Shown here one piece after another: positions 1 through 8,447 of a stretch of 58,727 bases of DNA. A program made the translations under genes and the position numbers. The stretch is from NCBI GenBank assembly GCA_005788815.1, contig SYAZ01000045.1, forward strand, positions 1 through 58,727. The letters run 5' to 3'. Numbering within the stretch: position 1 is the first letter of the stretch; each line of letters opens with the position of its first letter. A model generated the notes under the pieces. The model had not been told where the DNA came from, did not search any database, and saw nothing but the letters and a program-made list of their open reading frames with translations. Source of the stretch: Actinomycetota bacterium (GTDB taxonomy: Bacteria > Actinomycetota > Acidimicrobiia > Acidimicrobiales > Ilumatobacteraceae).

Positions 1-723
1 GTGTGGGCTATTCGTTCAACATCTAATTTTCACGATGCGATTGTGGAAGCGATTGAACTTGGGGGCGACACCGACACGGTTGCCGCGATCACAGGGGCGA
101 TGGCTGGCGCGTTGTACGGCATTCAGGGGATACCGGTGCGCTGGACAAGTCATGTTCATGGTCGACTCACTGTGCCAAACGGTGAGAAGAAGCACTATCG
201 CACACAAGATTTGTTGAATGTTGCTCGCTGCCTTCTTGGTTTAGGAAATGCACAGATGAATCGAGCCCCCAAGTTTCCAGCCAAAGAAGTTCATGAGGCT
301 GGAGTGCTAGCGGCAAGCCTCGAAGGAGCTGCAGACGTCGACACGTCAGTGGCTGTGGTGTCTTTGTGTTTGGTTGCAGATCGTTTTGTCAACCACTCTC
401 ATCGTCGTTTGGTATTTCTTCGTGACGAGCCCCGCATGTATAACCCGAACTTGCATTATGTGGTTCGCGATGCCGTAGACGCAGTGAATGCATTCTTGCA
501 AGAGGGCAAAAAAGTAGTGGTGCACTGCCACGGTGGACGAAGCCGTACGGCGCTCGTGCTCAAGGCTTGGTACATGGAACACGAAAACAAAACCCATGAT
601 GAGGCCCACGAATGGCTCTCTGACACATGGCCCCACTATGAAACATGGAACGACTCTTTTTGGGATTATCTCGAAAACGAGTGGACCGCGCACTTGGCTG
701 GCAGCCAGAAGGAGAACAAGTGA
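1..723 (+). CDS. ADP-ribosylglycohydrolase C-terminus fused to dual-specificity phosphatase (5' partial)
   Basis: The gene enters from the left edge, so the true start is outside the window; the GTG at base 1 is probably an internal Val. Residues 1-55 match the C-terminal end of the DraG/ADP-ribosylglycohydrolase fold, with the metal-binding GGDTDT motif near residue 21 followed by the AITGAMAGALYG helix. After a linker, residues about 105-235 look like a dual-specificity protein phosphatase with the CX5R signature HCHGGRSR (near residue 175). The family removes ADP-ribose from proteins or small molecules; the phosphatase half would hydrolyse phosphoesters. The substrate is unknown. Its stop codon overlaps the GTG of the next gene, implying translational coupling to the AAA+ ATPase. 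Confidence 0.8.
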   Translation: MWAIRSTSNFHDAIVEAIELGGDTDTVAAITGAMAGALYGIQGIPVRWTSHVHGRLTVPNGEKKHYRTQDLLNVARCLLGLGNAQMNRAPKFPAKEVHEAGVLAASLEGAADVDTSVAVVSLCLVADRFVNHSHRRLVFLRDEPRMYNPNLHYVVRDAVDAVNAFLQEGKKVVVHCHGGRSRTALVLKAWYMEHENKTHDEAHEWLSDTWPHYETWNDSFWDYLENEWTAHLAGSQKENK

Positions 724-2144
724 CAACACTTGTGCAAGAAGAAGATCGTCTTGGGCAACTTTTGTTGCAACTCGCAGATGTCGATGCTGATTTTGTCATT
801 CAGTTAGACCCTGAGACGGGAGGTGAAACTACGGTATGGCCGGTTGATTTTGCTACCTACGGAAATTCTGTTCCGTGCACGGGCACTCTGTATGAACGTT
901 TCAATGGCACGGTGGTCTTGCGCATCGATGCAGAGGTACAGACCGTTGTTGATACTCCAGAAGTACGCCGTTGGGTGACGTCATACACCGGATGGATGCC
1001 ATTCGTGCAGGCACGCATCGATCATGTGAATAGCAAAAATGTAAAGATCATCGCTACGCATTCTTTCTTGGCAAATGAAGTCACTCGTGCTCAGCTCGAA
1101 CAAACACTTGGCTCTCTCGACTATGTAGCGGCCAAATGGGGAGTTGCTCTTACCGAATTAGAGCAGGCCCGCGAATCCACAGAGAATGACACCGCGCAAG
1201 AAGAAGCAGATGATGAAGACATTTTTGCGGTCGATACATCAAAAAATAAGTCTTCAACTCCTGTAGTTGCTCCGTCTGTTGCTGGGCTCGAGGAAGCATT
1301 GAAGAACATCGACGACTTGGTGGGGCTTGCCCCAGTAAAGCGTTTGGTCCATCAGTTTGTCGCTGTGCAGCGCGCGCAGTTAGTGCGTAAAGGCGCAGGA
1401 CTAAAGGTTCTCGCACCGTCTCCCCATTTGGTATTCAAGGGAAATCCTGGCACTGGTAAGACAACAGTGGCACGCCACATTGGACGTTTGTATCGCGAAC
1501 TCGGTCTTTTGTCGCGTGGTCATCTCGTTGAGGTAGATCGCTCCGGCTTGGTTGGTGGCTATATCGGGCAGACCGCTCTTAAAACCAAAGAAGTTCTCGA
1601 CTCTGCCAAAGGTGGAGTGCTGTTTATCGACGAGGCCTATGCACTCAATCGTCCTCACGCAAATGATTATGGCCATGAAGTGATGGAGACAGTTCTCACG
1701 TACATGGAGAACAACCGCGGAGACATTGTGGTGGTAGTGGCGGGTTATCCGTCGGAGATGGACGAATTCTTGACGATGAATCCAGGTATCGCCAGTCGGT
1801 TTGACTACTCGCTTGATTTTCCTGACTTTTCCGATGATGAACTTGTGAAGATCTTTCTTGAGATGGCCGCCGAACACGACTACACCATGGATCAACTTGC
1901 TATTGACGCCCTCAAAGTTGTGTTGTCGGCATGGGAGCGCAAAGACGGCTTCGGCAATGCGCGCGATATTCGTCGTTTATTCCACGGTGTGGTCGCAGCC
2001 CATAGCGAGTGGCTCATTAAGTCAGAACTTAAAGACGGGGCAGAACTCTCTCGTATCCAATCTGTGCATATTCCCTTGGGTGAAGCCGTGGCGGCCCTGA
2101 GCGAGATGGAACAGAACAAGAATCTGGGGCCTGGGTATCTGTAA
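720..2144 (+). CDS. CbbX/SpoVK-like AAA+ ATPase with unique N-terminal domain
   Basis: I place the start at GTG 720: it overlaps the upstream TGA (GTGA) and has an AGAAGGAG ribosome site at 706-713. A longer reading from 645 would run inside the previous gene. The protein is 474 aa. Residues 1-140 form a domain that faintly resembles the YbjN/type III chaperone-like fold (inference); 150-180 is acidic and probably a flexible linker; the AAA+ core carries Walker A GNPGTGKT near residue 241, Walker B VLFIDEA near 300 and an SRFDY arginine-finger segment near 360. This is the CbbX/SpoVK/EccA-type clade of remodelling ATPases. It likely acts on, or with, the upstream ADP-ribosylglycohydrolase-phosphatase. 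No CbbL/CbbS Rubisco genes are in view, so a Rubisco activase role is not supported. Confidence 0.85.
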   Translation: MTTLVQEEDRLGQLLLQLADVDADFVIQLDPETGGETTVWPVDFATYGNSVPCTGTLYERFNGTVVLRIDAEVQTVVDTPEVRRWVTSYTGWMPFVQARIDHVNSKNVKIIATHSFLANEVTRAQLEQTLGSLDYVAAKWGVALTELEQARESTENDTAQEEADDEDIFAVDTSKNKSSTPVVAPSVAGLEEALKNIDDLVGLAPVKRLVHQFVAVQRAQLVRKGAGLKVLAPSPHLVFKGNPGTGKTTVARHIGRLYRELGLLSRGHLVEVDRSGLVGGYIGQTALKTKEVLDSAKGGVLFIDEAYALNRPHANDYGHEVMETVLTYMENNRGDIVVVVAGYPSEMDEFLTMNPGIASRFDYSLDFPDFSDDELVKIFLEMAAEHDYTMDQLAIDALKVVLSAWERKDGFGNARDIRRLFHGVVAAHSEWLIKSELKDGAELSRIQSVHIPLGEAVAALSEMEQNKNLGPGYL

Positions 2145-2192
2145 AGCCCCGGGGGTGCGAAGCCGCTGATTCACAGGTGCTTTCCGCTGAAT

Positions 2193-2198
2193 TAGTCT
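2193..2198 (+). promoter_or_regulatory. -10 hexamer TAGTCT, leaderless
   Basis: TAGTCT lies exactly six bases before ATG 2205, so transcription should begin at or next to the start codon of the carotenoid oxygenase gene. There is no Shine-Dalgarno sequence. Confidence 0.65.
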
Positions 2199-2204
2199 GC
2201 GGGT

Positions 2205-3575
2205 ATGAGCATCATCGACTCCGCATCAGATACGGCATCTCGACCTTGGCATCTTCAAGGCAACTGGGAGCCAATGCAACAAGAAATCCACAGCACCGAG
2301 CTGAGGGTTGTTGGCCAAATTCCTCGCGAACTCGATGGAATGTATGTACGCACTGGTCCGAATCCTGCATCTGGTTCTTCACCACATTGGTTTTTTGGCG
2401 ACGGCATGTTGCATGGCGTGCGATTACGAGATGGCCGTGCCGAGTGGTATCGAAATCGTTACATCGAGACACCAAGTGTTGCCAAGGTTCGCGGAACTGC
2501 ATATGAACGCGGGCCAGAGTTGGGGCGGGGAACGGGTAACACACACGTGGTCCCACATAACGGTTCACTTCTTGCGTTAGAAGAGGGTCATTGGCCCTGG
2601 AAGATCAATAGTTCGCTTGAAACCATGGGTTACGAAAACTATGGCGGTGCACTTACTTGTTCAATGACAGCTCACCCGAAAGTGTGTCCGGACACCGGCG
2701 AGTTGCTGGCATTTAGTTATTTTTCTTTCGAGCCGCCTTATGTTCACTACATCAGAATTGGTGCTGATGGTGAACTAAAGCAGTTAGATCCCATTGATGT
2801 TCCCAATATGGTGATGATGCATGACTTCAACGTCACGCGCAACAACATTGTGTTTATGGACTTGCCTGTGTTGTTTGATCTTGGACAACTGTCAACTGGT
2901 TTTCCTTTTAAGTTTGATCGCAATGCCGGAGCCCGATTGGGTGTGATGCCCCGCAGTGGGCGAGGTTCTGATACACGATGGTTCGACATTGATCCGTGCT
3001 ACGTGTTTCATCCAGTTAACGCATACGACGATGGTGACAGCATCGTTCTGCATGTATCTCGACAAAACGAAGCATTTGGTTCAAGTTCTGATGATTATGC
3101 AGAAGTGGGACGTCTATATCGATGGACCATCAATCCAGTGACTGGAAAAGTGTCAGAAGAAATGGTGGATGATCGCCCCGGAGATTTTGGTCGGGTGAAC
3201 GATGCGTATGTCGGCAAGAAGGCTCAATACGCGTATCTCATGTCGCTTGATGGCGAGGGAGATTCCGAAGAACCTGTATATGGCTCGTCATTATGGAAGT
3301 ACGACCTTCACACTGGTGAGTGTTGGGAACACCACCTCGGAGCAACTACACGTGGCGGTGAACCGGTTTTTGCCGCTCGCGAGAATTCATCTGCCGAAGA
3401 CGATGGCTATGTGATGACAATTGTGCACGACACCCAAACTGGGGTATCACGACTTGTGATTATTGATGCTCAAGATTTTTCTGCCGCACCTGTAGCAGAG
3501 GTGTATCTACCTCAGCGAGTGCCTTATGGCGCACATGGCAATTGGGTGCCAAATGGCGTCATCGCCATGCAATAG
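2205..3575 (+). CDS. Carotenoid cleavage oxygenase (RPE65/lignostilbene dioxygenase family)
   Basis: 456 aa, the normal length for the family. These non-haem iron enzymes cleave a double bond in carotenoids, apocarotenoids or stilbenes using O2. The four iron-binding histidines can be assigned: H157 (TAHPK), H206 (MMHDF), H269 (VFHPVN) and H444 (GAHGNW). The N-terminal motif LDGMYVRTGPNP and the FFGDGML segment are family hallmarks. The start is fixed by the leaderless TAGTCT box. It stands alone, followed 36 bases later by a gene with its own promoter. In an aquatic actinobacterium a role in making retinal for a rhodopsin is possible, but no rhodopsin or carotenoid synthesis gene is in this window, so the substrate stays open. 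Confidence 0.92.
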   Translation: MSIIDSASDTASRPWHLQGNWEPMQQEIHSTELRVVGQIPRELDGMYVRTGPNPASGSSPHWFFGDGMLHGVRLRDGRAEWYRNRYIETPSVAKVRGTAYERGPELGRGTGNTHVVPHNGSLLALEEGHWPWKINSSLETMGYENYGGALTCSMTAHPKVCPDTGELLAFSYFSFEPPYVHYIRIGADGELKQLDPIDVPNMVMMHDFNVTRNNIVFMDLPVLFDLGQLSTGFPFKFDRNAGARLGVMPRSGRGSDTRWFDIDPCYVFHPVNAYDDGDSIVLHVSRQNEAFGSSSDDYAEVGRLYRWTINPVTGKVSEEMVDDRPGDFGRVNDAYVGKKAQYAYLMSLDGEGDSEEPVYGSSLWKYDLHTGECWEHHLGATTRGGEPVFAARENSSAEDDGYVMTIVHDTQTGVSRLVIIDAQDFSAAPVAEVYLPQRVPYGAHGNWVPNGVIAMQ

Positions 3576-3599
3576 CCCACGAGCAAAATCCAGCACGAC

Positions 3600-3605
3600 T
3601 ACTAT
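3600..3605 (+). promoter_or_regulatory. -10 hexamer TACTAT, leaderless
   Basis: TACTAT sits six bases before GTG 3612. It supports GTG as the start of the membrane glycosyltransferase and makes that gene independent of the carotenoid oxygenase promoter. Confidence 0.65.
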
Positions 3606-3611
3606 GTAGAA

Positions 3612-5342
3612 GTGATCTCCCGAATCGCGACCATGATCGCTGATGGCCCCAAGGTAGAGGCGCGGCGACTGCAAGCACTGATTTCGGTGGTGGCTGCTAG
3701 CGCCGTTGGAATCTTCATGCTCACGATCGCGTGGCGCATGAAGGGGCCTACGGTGCATCCAGATGAGTTCGGTTTCTTGCTAAATGGTCAGATATTTCTC
3801 GGCAATCACGAAGCTGTCGTGCCAACAGGAAGCTTCTATCCGGTGGGGTATGGAGTGGTCACGGCAATAGGTTCCGCGTTGTTTGGTGGCATCGATGGTG
3901 CGTATAGGTTTGCTCTCTTTTTCAATCTTGCTTGTGCCGTGGCTGTAGCGGGGCTTATTTATGTCTTGGCGCGTCGCGTTTTTCAATTACCCACTTATGT
4001 AGCGGTAATCGGTTCTTGTTTGGTTTTTGTAGCGCCTGGAACTGTGGTGAGTTCTGCTTATGCATGGCCAGAGACTGCAGCGCGCTTGATGGCGCTGGTG
4101 TGGGTGTTGTTCCTTGCGCGCGTCGCCGTATCAATGAATGTTCGCCTCATGATGGCAATCGGAGTTCTTGTTGGAATCTTGCCCGTATTGCATGGACGAT
4201 TCACCTTGTTTATTCCCATCACATTTTTGCTCTTTGGTTGGTGGTTTATAACGAAGCAGTGCTCGCGAGTGGTGCTGGGAATAAGCGCTGCGCTTGTATT
4301 TGTTGCCTACTTTGTTTCGTACAGTCTCAATACTTTTGTTAAGACGCTCGTATATACAACTTCGTATGACCAAGAGAATCGATTGTTATTGCGTCTCTTC
4401 AAACCAGAGTTGTGGACGGCATTAGTTCGCACTACGGCTGGACAAACCTGGTATCTACTGGCAACGTCAGCTGGTTTGGTGGGCATCGCGCTCATGTTTA
4501 TGGTTGCAAACATTTTTGCTCCCTCAACGCAGGAAAAGTCACGAAACCCACAAACCATCGCCATGATTGCCATCTTGCTTGGCACGGTTTCGATTCTCTT
4601 CACAGGTGGATTGCAGTTGCTGTACGGGCGTCGTGCTGACCATCTGATCTACGGCCGTTACGTGGAAGTAATGGTTCCGGCTTTGTGGTTAGTCGGCATT
4701 GTGGCTTTATATCAGGCGCATCGCTTTGTGAAACGAGTCTGGCCGGTATCTGTTGCAACCTTCATCGGCATCTGTCTTGCGTACCAAATCATTGATGGGA
4801 TGGACCGCGTGAAAGATGGATATCAACGCAACACAATGGTATTTCCAAATATCGTTGGCGTTGATGCGATGAGCAAACTTGTATCGCCTGGTTTTGTCTC
4901 ATTCACAATTGCTTTTGCTGTTGTCTCTGCGGCTCTCTATGTGGTGTATTTGAATCGAGCATCGTGGGCTCTCGCTCTTTTGGCATTGTTGCTCGCTGCA
5001 GGCTCGATTACCTCGGCGCAAGATTCTTTGTTGCCTCGTGGGGACTATCTCGGGGCAGCTGGTTCTTCGCGCGAAGTTGCATTGTTGCCCGGAGTTGAAG
5101 AGATTGGTTTCGATAAGGGTATTTCCAACGATGCGTTGTATTACTTCTTGCGATACAAGTTGCACCCTGTTCGTCTGACTTATTTTGATGCCTCAACACC
5201 TGACGCTGTAATCGACACCTCGTATATGTGCATCTATGGTTGGCGTGAAAAGCCGCCAATTGAGGGATCTTGGGAGATTGTCGCTGAAGAGTCAGGCTTC
5301 CAGCGAGTATTGTTTAGACGAATGGGTTCAACTCACTGTTGA
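3612..5342 (+). CDS. Polytopic GT-C-like membrane glycosyltransferase
   Basis: 576 aa with roughly ten to twelve hydrophobic segments. The first extracytoplasmic loop after transmembrane segment 1 contains HPDEFGF (near residue 51), matching the acidic DE motif that GT-C enzymes such as the GT39 and ArnT families carry in that place. GT-C enzymes transfer a sugar from a polyprenyl-phosphate donor on the outer face of the membrane. It is followed 25 bases later by a dolichyl-phosphate-mannose-synthase-like GT2, the type of enzyme that makes such donors, and then a pyruvyl transferase. Together they suggest assembly of a surface glycan or glycolipid. Family assignment beyond GT-C is not possible by eye. 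Confidence 0.75.
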   Translation: MISRIATMIADGPKVEARRLQALISVVAASAVGIFMLTIAWRMKGPTVHPDEFGFLLNGQIFLGNHEAVVPTGSFYPVGYGVVTAIGSALFGGIDGAYRFALFFNLACAVAVAGLIYVLARRVFQLPTYVAVIGSCLVFVAPGTVVSSAYAWPETAARLMALVWVLFLARVAVSMNVRLMMAIGVLVGILPVLHGRFTLFIPITFLLFGWWFITKQCSRVVLGISAALVFVAYFVSYSLNTFVKTLVYTTSYDQENRLLLRLFKPELWTALVRTTAGQTWYLLATSAGLVGIALMFMVANIFAPSTQEKSRNPQTIAMIAILLGTVSILFTGGLQLLYGRRADHLIYGRYVEVMVPALWLVGIVALYQAHRFVKRVWPVSVATFIGICLAYQIIDGMDRVKDGYQRNTMVFPNIVGVDAMSKLVSPGFVSFTIAFAVVSAALYVVYLNRASWALALLALLLAAGSITSAQDSLLPRGDYLGAAGSSREVALLPGVEEIGFDKGISNDALYYFLRYKLHPVRLTYFDASTPDAVIDTSYMCIYGWREKPPIEGSWEIVAEESGFQRVLFRRMGSTHC

Positions 5343-5367
5343 ACCTCTTGAACACGTAGGAATAAGA

Positions 5368-6267
5368 ATGACAAGCGAGTCTGAATATGACATCAGCGTG
5401 GTGTTGCCCATCTTCAATGAAAAAGGGCATCTAAAGACTGAGATTGAGCGAATTCGGGTAGCGCTTGATGCATCGAAGTATTCCTACGAATTGATTGTGG
5501 TGGACGATGGATCAAACGATGGGTCCGAACAAGAACTGGCAGCTATTCCTAATATTCGGTTGATCACTCACCGCGTGAACCAGGGAAGCGGAGCAGCACG
5601 TCGTACGGGCACGACAGCGGCGCGTGGCAGGGTCGTTGTGTGGACCGACGTTGACATGACATACCCAAATGATCTCATTCCTGAGTTAGTCGACTCCATG
5701 GAAGGCTTTGATCACATTGTCGGTTGGCGTCAAACCGAAGAAGGTACCCACAAGATTCTTCGTACACCCGCCAAGTGGCTGATTCGCAAATTGGCGAGTT
5801 ATTTATCTGAAACTGATATCAAAGATCTCAACTCTGGGCTTCGGGCGTTCCGTCGCGATGTGGCAATGCAATATGTGCATCACCTGCCTAAAGGTTTCTC
5901 CTGTGTCACAACACTTACGATGTCGTTCCTCGGGAATGGTTACTCCGTTGGGTTTTTCCCTATCGAGTATTTCCCCCGTGCCGGACGTTCCAAGTTTCAC
6001 TGGTTAAGCGATACTCGTCGTTATCTCCTCCAAGTAGTTCGTATGACACTTTCATACAACCCGTTGAAGGTTTTCTTGCCTTTGGGCCTATTGCTTCTTG
6101 GAATTGGCACAGTCAAGCTCGGTATCGACTGGGCTGGCCGTGACTTCAAACTCGCTGCAAACACATTGCTGCTGTTTTTTGCTTCACTTCAGGTAATCAC
6201 TGTTGGGTTGTTGGCAGATCTTGTAGTTCGCGCAACAAAGAGTCCTGTCTCTATTCCACCCGTGTGA
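5368..6267 (+). CDS. GT2 polyprenyl-phosphate glycosyltransferase (DPM1/GtrB-like)
   Basis: I use ATG 5368, preceded by AGGA nine bases upstream; a longer frame from 5236 would lie inside the previous gene and lacks family homology there. 299 aa. The N-terminal GT-A fold shows VVLPIFNE, VVDDGSNDGS and the metal-binding TDVDMTYP (DxD type). Residues about 230-295 contain two transmembrane helices, as in GtrB-type enzymes. The predicted reaction is transfer of a sugar from a nucleotide donor to polyprenyl phosphate at the cytoplasmic face, feeding the upstream GT-C enzyme. Confidence 0.87.
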   Translation: MTSESEYDISVVLPIFNEKGHLKTEIERIRVALDASKYSYELIVVDDGSNDGSEQELAAIPNIRLITHRVNQGSGAARRTGTTAARGRVVVWTDVDMTYPNDLIPELVDSMEGFDHIVGWRQTEEGTHKILRTPAKWLIRKLASYLSETDIKDLNSGLRAFRRDVAMQYVHHLPKGFSCVTTLTMSFLGNGYSVGFFPIEYFPRAGRSKFHWLSDTRRYLLQVVRMTLSYNPLKVFLPLGLLLLGIGTVKLGIDWAGRDFKLAANTLLLFFASLQVITVGLLADLVVRATKSPVSIPPV

Positions 6268-6277
6268 TTTTGTAGCC

Positions 6278-7507
6278 ATGTCTGCAAAGAAATTTGTCAT
6301 TGTTGGTGCCGCACTGTCGGCAAACAAGGGCGCAGCTGCCATGGCGGAATCTGTCGTGGAACATCTTCATGAGTATGTGGGGTCGGCTCAATTCACTATT
6401 TTGACCACGTATCCAAAAGATGACGTTGAGAAGACACTCCACATGCGCCAGTCGGTGGTGTTGGGGTTAGAGCCATTGCGTCTTGCTTGTGTCGAGTTTC
6501 CGATTGCTCTACTCGCAGCACTGTCGCGTGCACTTCGTATTCCTCGCGGATGGGTTCGCACCCGTGGCTGCAGAGCCATTCTTGATGCTGATTGCGTCGT
6601 AGATGTTGCTGGCATTTCATTTGTCGATGGTCGTGGTATTCCCATTACGGTCTACAACGCATTGATGACTGCAGTCCCACTTCTGCTGGGAACGCCCACC
6701 GTGAAGGCTGCTCAAGCTATGGGCCCGTTTCGCACGCAACCGAACAGAACGTTGGCAAAGTTGATTCTTCCGCATCTCGGCGCAATTTGTGCCAGGGGTG
6801 CAGGAACCCGTGAACATCTCGACGAATTGAACTTGCAGAACGTTCATGATGTTGCTGATTTAGCATTTACTTTGCCCACTGCCGCAACGCTTCCTCTTTC
6901 TATTGAAGGAAAGATTGCTGATTGTAAAAATGAATACGTATTAGTGATGCCTAGTTCTGTGGTCAAAGGTCTGTACCAGAAGCAGGGCGGCAACTATGTC
7001 GACGCAATGGCTGCACTGATTGAAGAGATTCGCCGTACAACTGGGCGCACCGTTGTGGTGGCGCCACATTCACTTCGTGTTGGCAAGCCGGAAGGCCGCA
7101 TGAACGATGGCCCGGTGTGTAGTGAAATCATTGCGCGTCTACACAGTGACGCCGATGTGATTGGTATTAGTGAGGATTTGTACTCGGCTGAGTTGCGGCG
7201 ACTTGTTGCTGACTCTCGCGTTCTGGTCACATCACGTTTCCATGCGATGATCTCTGGACTTGCAACTGCGACACCAACGATTGTGCTCGGTTGGAGTCAC
7301 AAGTATCGTGAAGTGCTCGATTTGTTTGGCGCAACAGAATACGGATTAGATGCAATGGCCTTGTCAGATACGACACGCGTTGTAGACCTGGTCACCGATG
7401 CCCTGAACCGCCATGATGATTTGTCAGAACAGATCAAACATTCACTTCCTGCAGTTATTCAGCAGTCGGAAGAGAACTTCCGCATCATTGCGTCGGTACT
7501 TCACTAA
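6278..7507 (+). CDS. Polysaccharide pyruvyl transferase family protein
   Basis: 409 aa. The N-terminal Rossmann-like start VIVGAALSANKGAAAMAES, the SRFHAMISG segment in the C-terminal half and the overall length match the PS_pyruv_trans family (CsaB, WcaK, ExoV relatives), which attach pyruvate ketals from PEP to sugars or, in some members, modify other glycan groups. GATTTT stands six bases upstream of ATG 6278, a weaker form of the local -10 pattern. The gene completes the glycan set that starts at 3612. Its 3' end overlaps the convergent flippase-like gene by 23 bases. Confidence 0.85.
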   Translation: MSAKKFVIVGAALSANKGAAAMAESVVEHLHEYVGSAQFTILTTYPKDDVEKTLHMRQSVVLGLEPLRLACVEFPIALLAALSRALRIPRGWVRTRGCRAILDADCVVDVAGISFVDGRGIPITVYNALMTAVPLLLGTPTVKAAQAMGPFRTQPNRTLAKLILPHLGAICARGAGTREHLDELNLQNVHDVADLAFTLPTAATLPLSIEGKIADCKNEYVLVMPSSVVKGLYQKQGGNYVDAMAALIEEIRRTTGRTVVVAPHSLRVGKPEGRMNDGPVCSEIIARLHSDADVIGISEDLYSAELRRLVADSRVLVTSRFHAMISGLATATPTIVLGWSHKYREVLDLFGATEYGLDAMALSDTTRVVDLVTDALNRHDDLSEQIKHSLPAVIQQSEENFRIIASVLH

Positions 7508-8426
7508 CTGTTGGTTTTAGTTTTCTGGCAATTACGTTGAAGACAAGTGCGCCGAGGAAGTCCACGGTCACAAAAATCATTCTGCTAGCAATTGCCAATG
7601 AGAGCGCAGTTGACGTGCCAACGGATGTCGACAAGAGGCCGGTGAAGATTGCTTCGCGCACGCCGAGACCACCGGGTGCCCCGATGACGAGAAAGCCAAT
7701 GAGCCAGGACAAAGAGCTAACAAAGAACATATGAAGAATGCCAATATCAGCCCCAAAGGCGTGGGCCGCAATGGAAGTTGAGAGCGAGATCATGATCCAT
7801 GCAGGCACTTGAACGATGGTCAACGCAATCATGTCTCTCGGTGATGTGAGTTCGTTTGTGCCGGAGGTGACCTTTCGCAGCAAGATCATGAAGCGTTGGC
7901 GCAGTGGTGCCGCGGCGTACACGGAGAGACCAACCAAGAGCGACAAGGCAAGTGCGGCACCAATGATGGGTTGCTCCCACGACATCAGGGACCCAAGGGA
8001 AGCACAGAGCGCAGCTGCGCTGTATGTGGTGAACATGGAAAGCCCGGTAACTGAGTACGCGTCTGCACGGGGGACACCCCCGCGAACGGCCATCTCTGCA
8101 CGCCCGACCACAGCCCAGATTCCGCCTGGTACATACTTTCCCAATTGGCCCGTGTAATACCAAGACACCAATTGGGCGCGCGGCACCTTGTATCCGCGTC
8201 GAAGAAGTAGGCGACCCCACATCCAGCCGAAGTAACTCATTGCCATGAATGCAAAGAGCACACTGCCAACTAACGATGACCATGTGAGTTGAGAGAAGGA
8301 ATCCTTCATCTCGTCTCTATGGGTCCACATTGTGCGAAGCAGGAATGCCATACCAGCGACACCGATGATGAGTCCCACGTATGAAACCAATGTCCTCAGG
8401 GAAAATGACTTCGCAGATTTAGACAC
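7485..8426 (-). CDS. Flippase-like integral membrane protein (LPG synthase transmembrane/UPF0104 family)
   Basis: 313 aa with about eight transmembrane helices. The hallmark GAPGGLGVREA near residue 255 is the signature of the lysylphosphatidylglycerol synthase TM region family, also seen in AglD-type proteins. It lacks the aminoacyl transferase domain of MprF, so it is the membrane-only form, often placed with glycan or lipid-linked sugar genes. Start GTG 8426 follows TACTAT at a six-base spacing. It is convergent with the pyruvyl transferase and overlaps it tail to tail. Confidence 0.85.
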   Translation of the reverse strand: MSKSAKSFSLRTLVSYVGLIIGVAGMAFLLRTMWTHRDEMKDSFSQLTWSSLVGSVLFAFMAMSYFGWMWGRLLLRRGYKVPRAQLVSWYYTGQLGKYVPGGIWAVVGRAEMAVRGGVPRADAYSVTGLSMFTTYSAAALCASLGSLMSWEQPIIGAALALSLLVGLSVYAAAPLRQRFMILLRKVTSGTNELTSPRDMIALTIVQVPAWIMISLSTSIAAHAFGADIGILHMFFVSSLSWLIGFLVIGAPGGLGVREAIFTGLLSTSVGTSTALSLAIASRMIFVTVDFLGALVFNVIARKLKPTVSEVPTQ

Positions 8427-8432
8427 GTATAG

Positions 8433-8438
8433 ATAGTA
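8433..8438 (-). promoter_or_regulatory. -10 hexamer TACTAT, leaderless
   Basis: On the minus strand TACTAT, six bases, then GTG 8426. It is the same hexamer as the one before the GT-C gene at 3600, on the opposite strand. Confidence 0.65.
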
Positions 8439-8447
8439 CGAGATGAA

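Noticed and set aside
2145-2170. GC-rich hairpin-like stretch after the AAA+ ATPase gene
   Set aside because: CCCCGGGG is self-complementary but too short for a stem with a loop, and no T-run follows, so I do not call a terminator.
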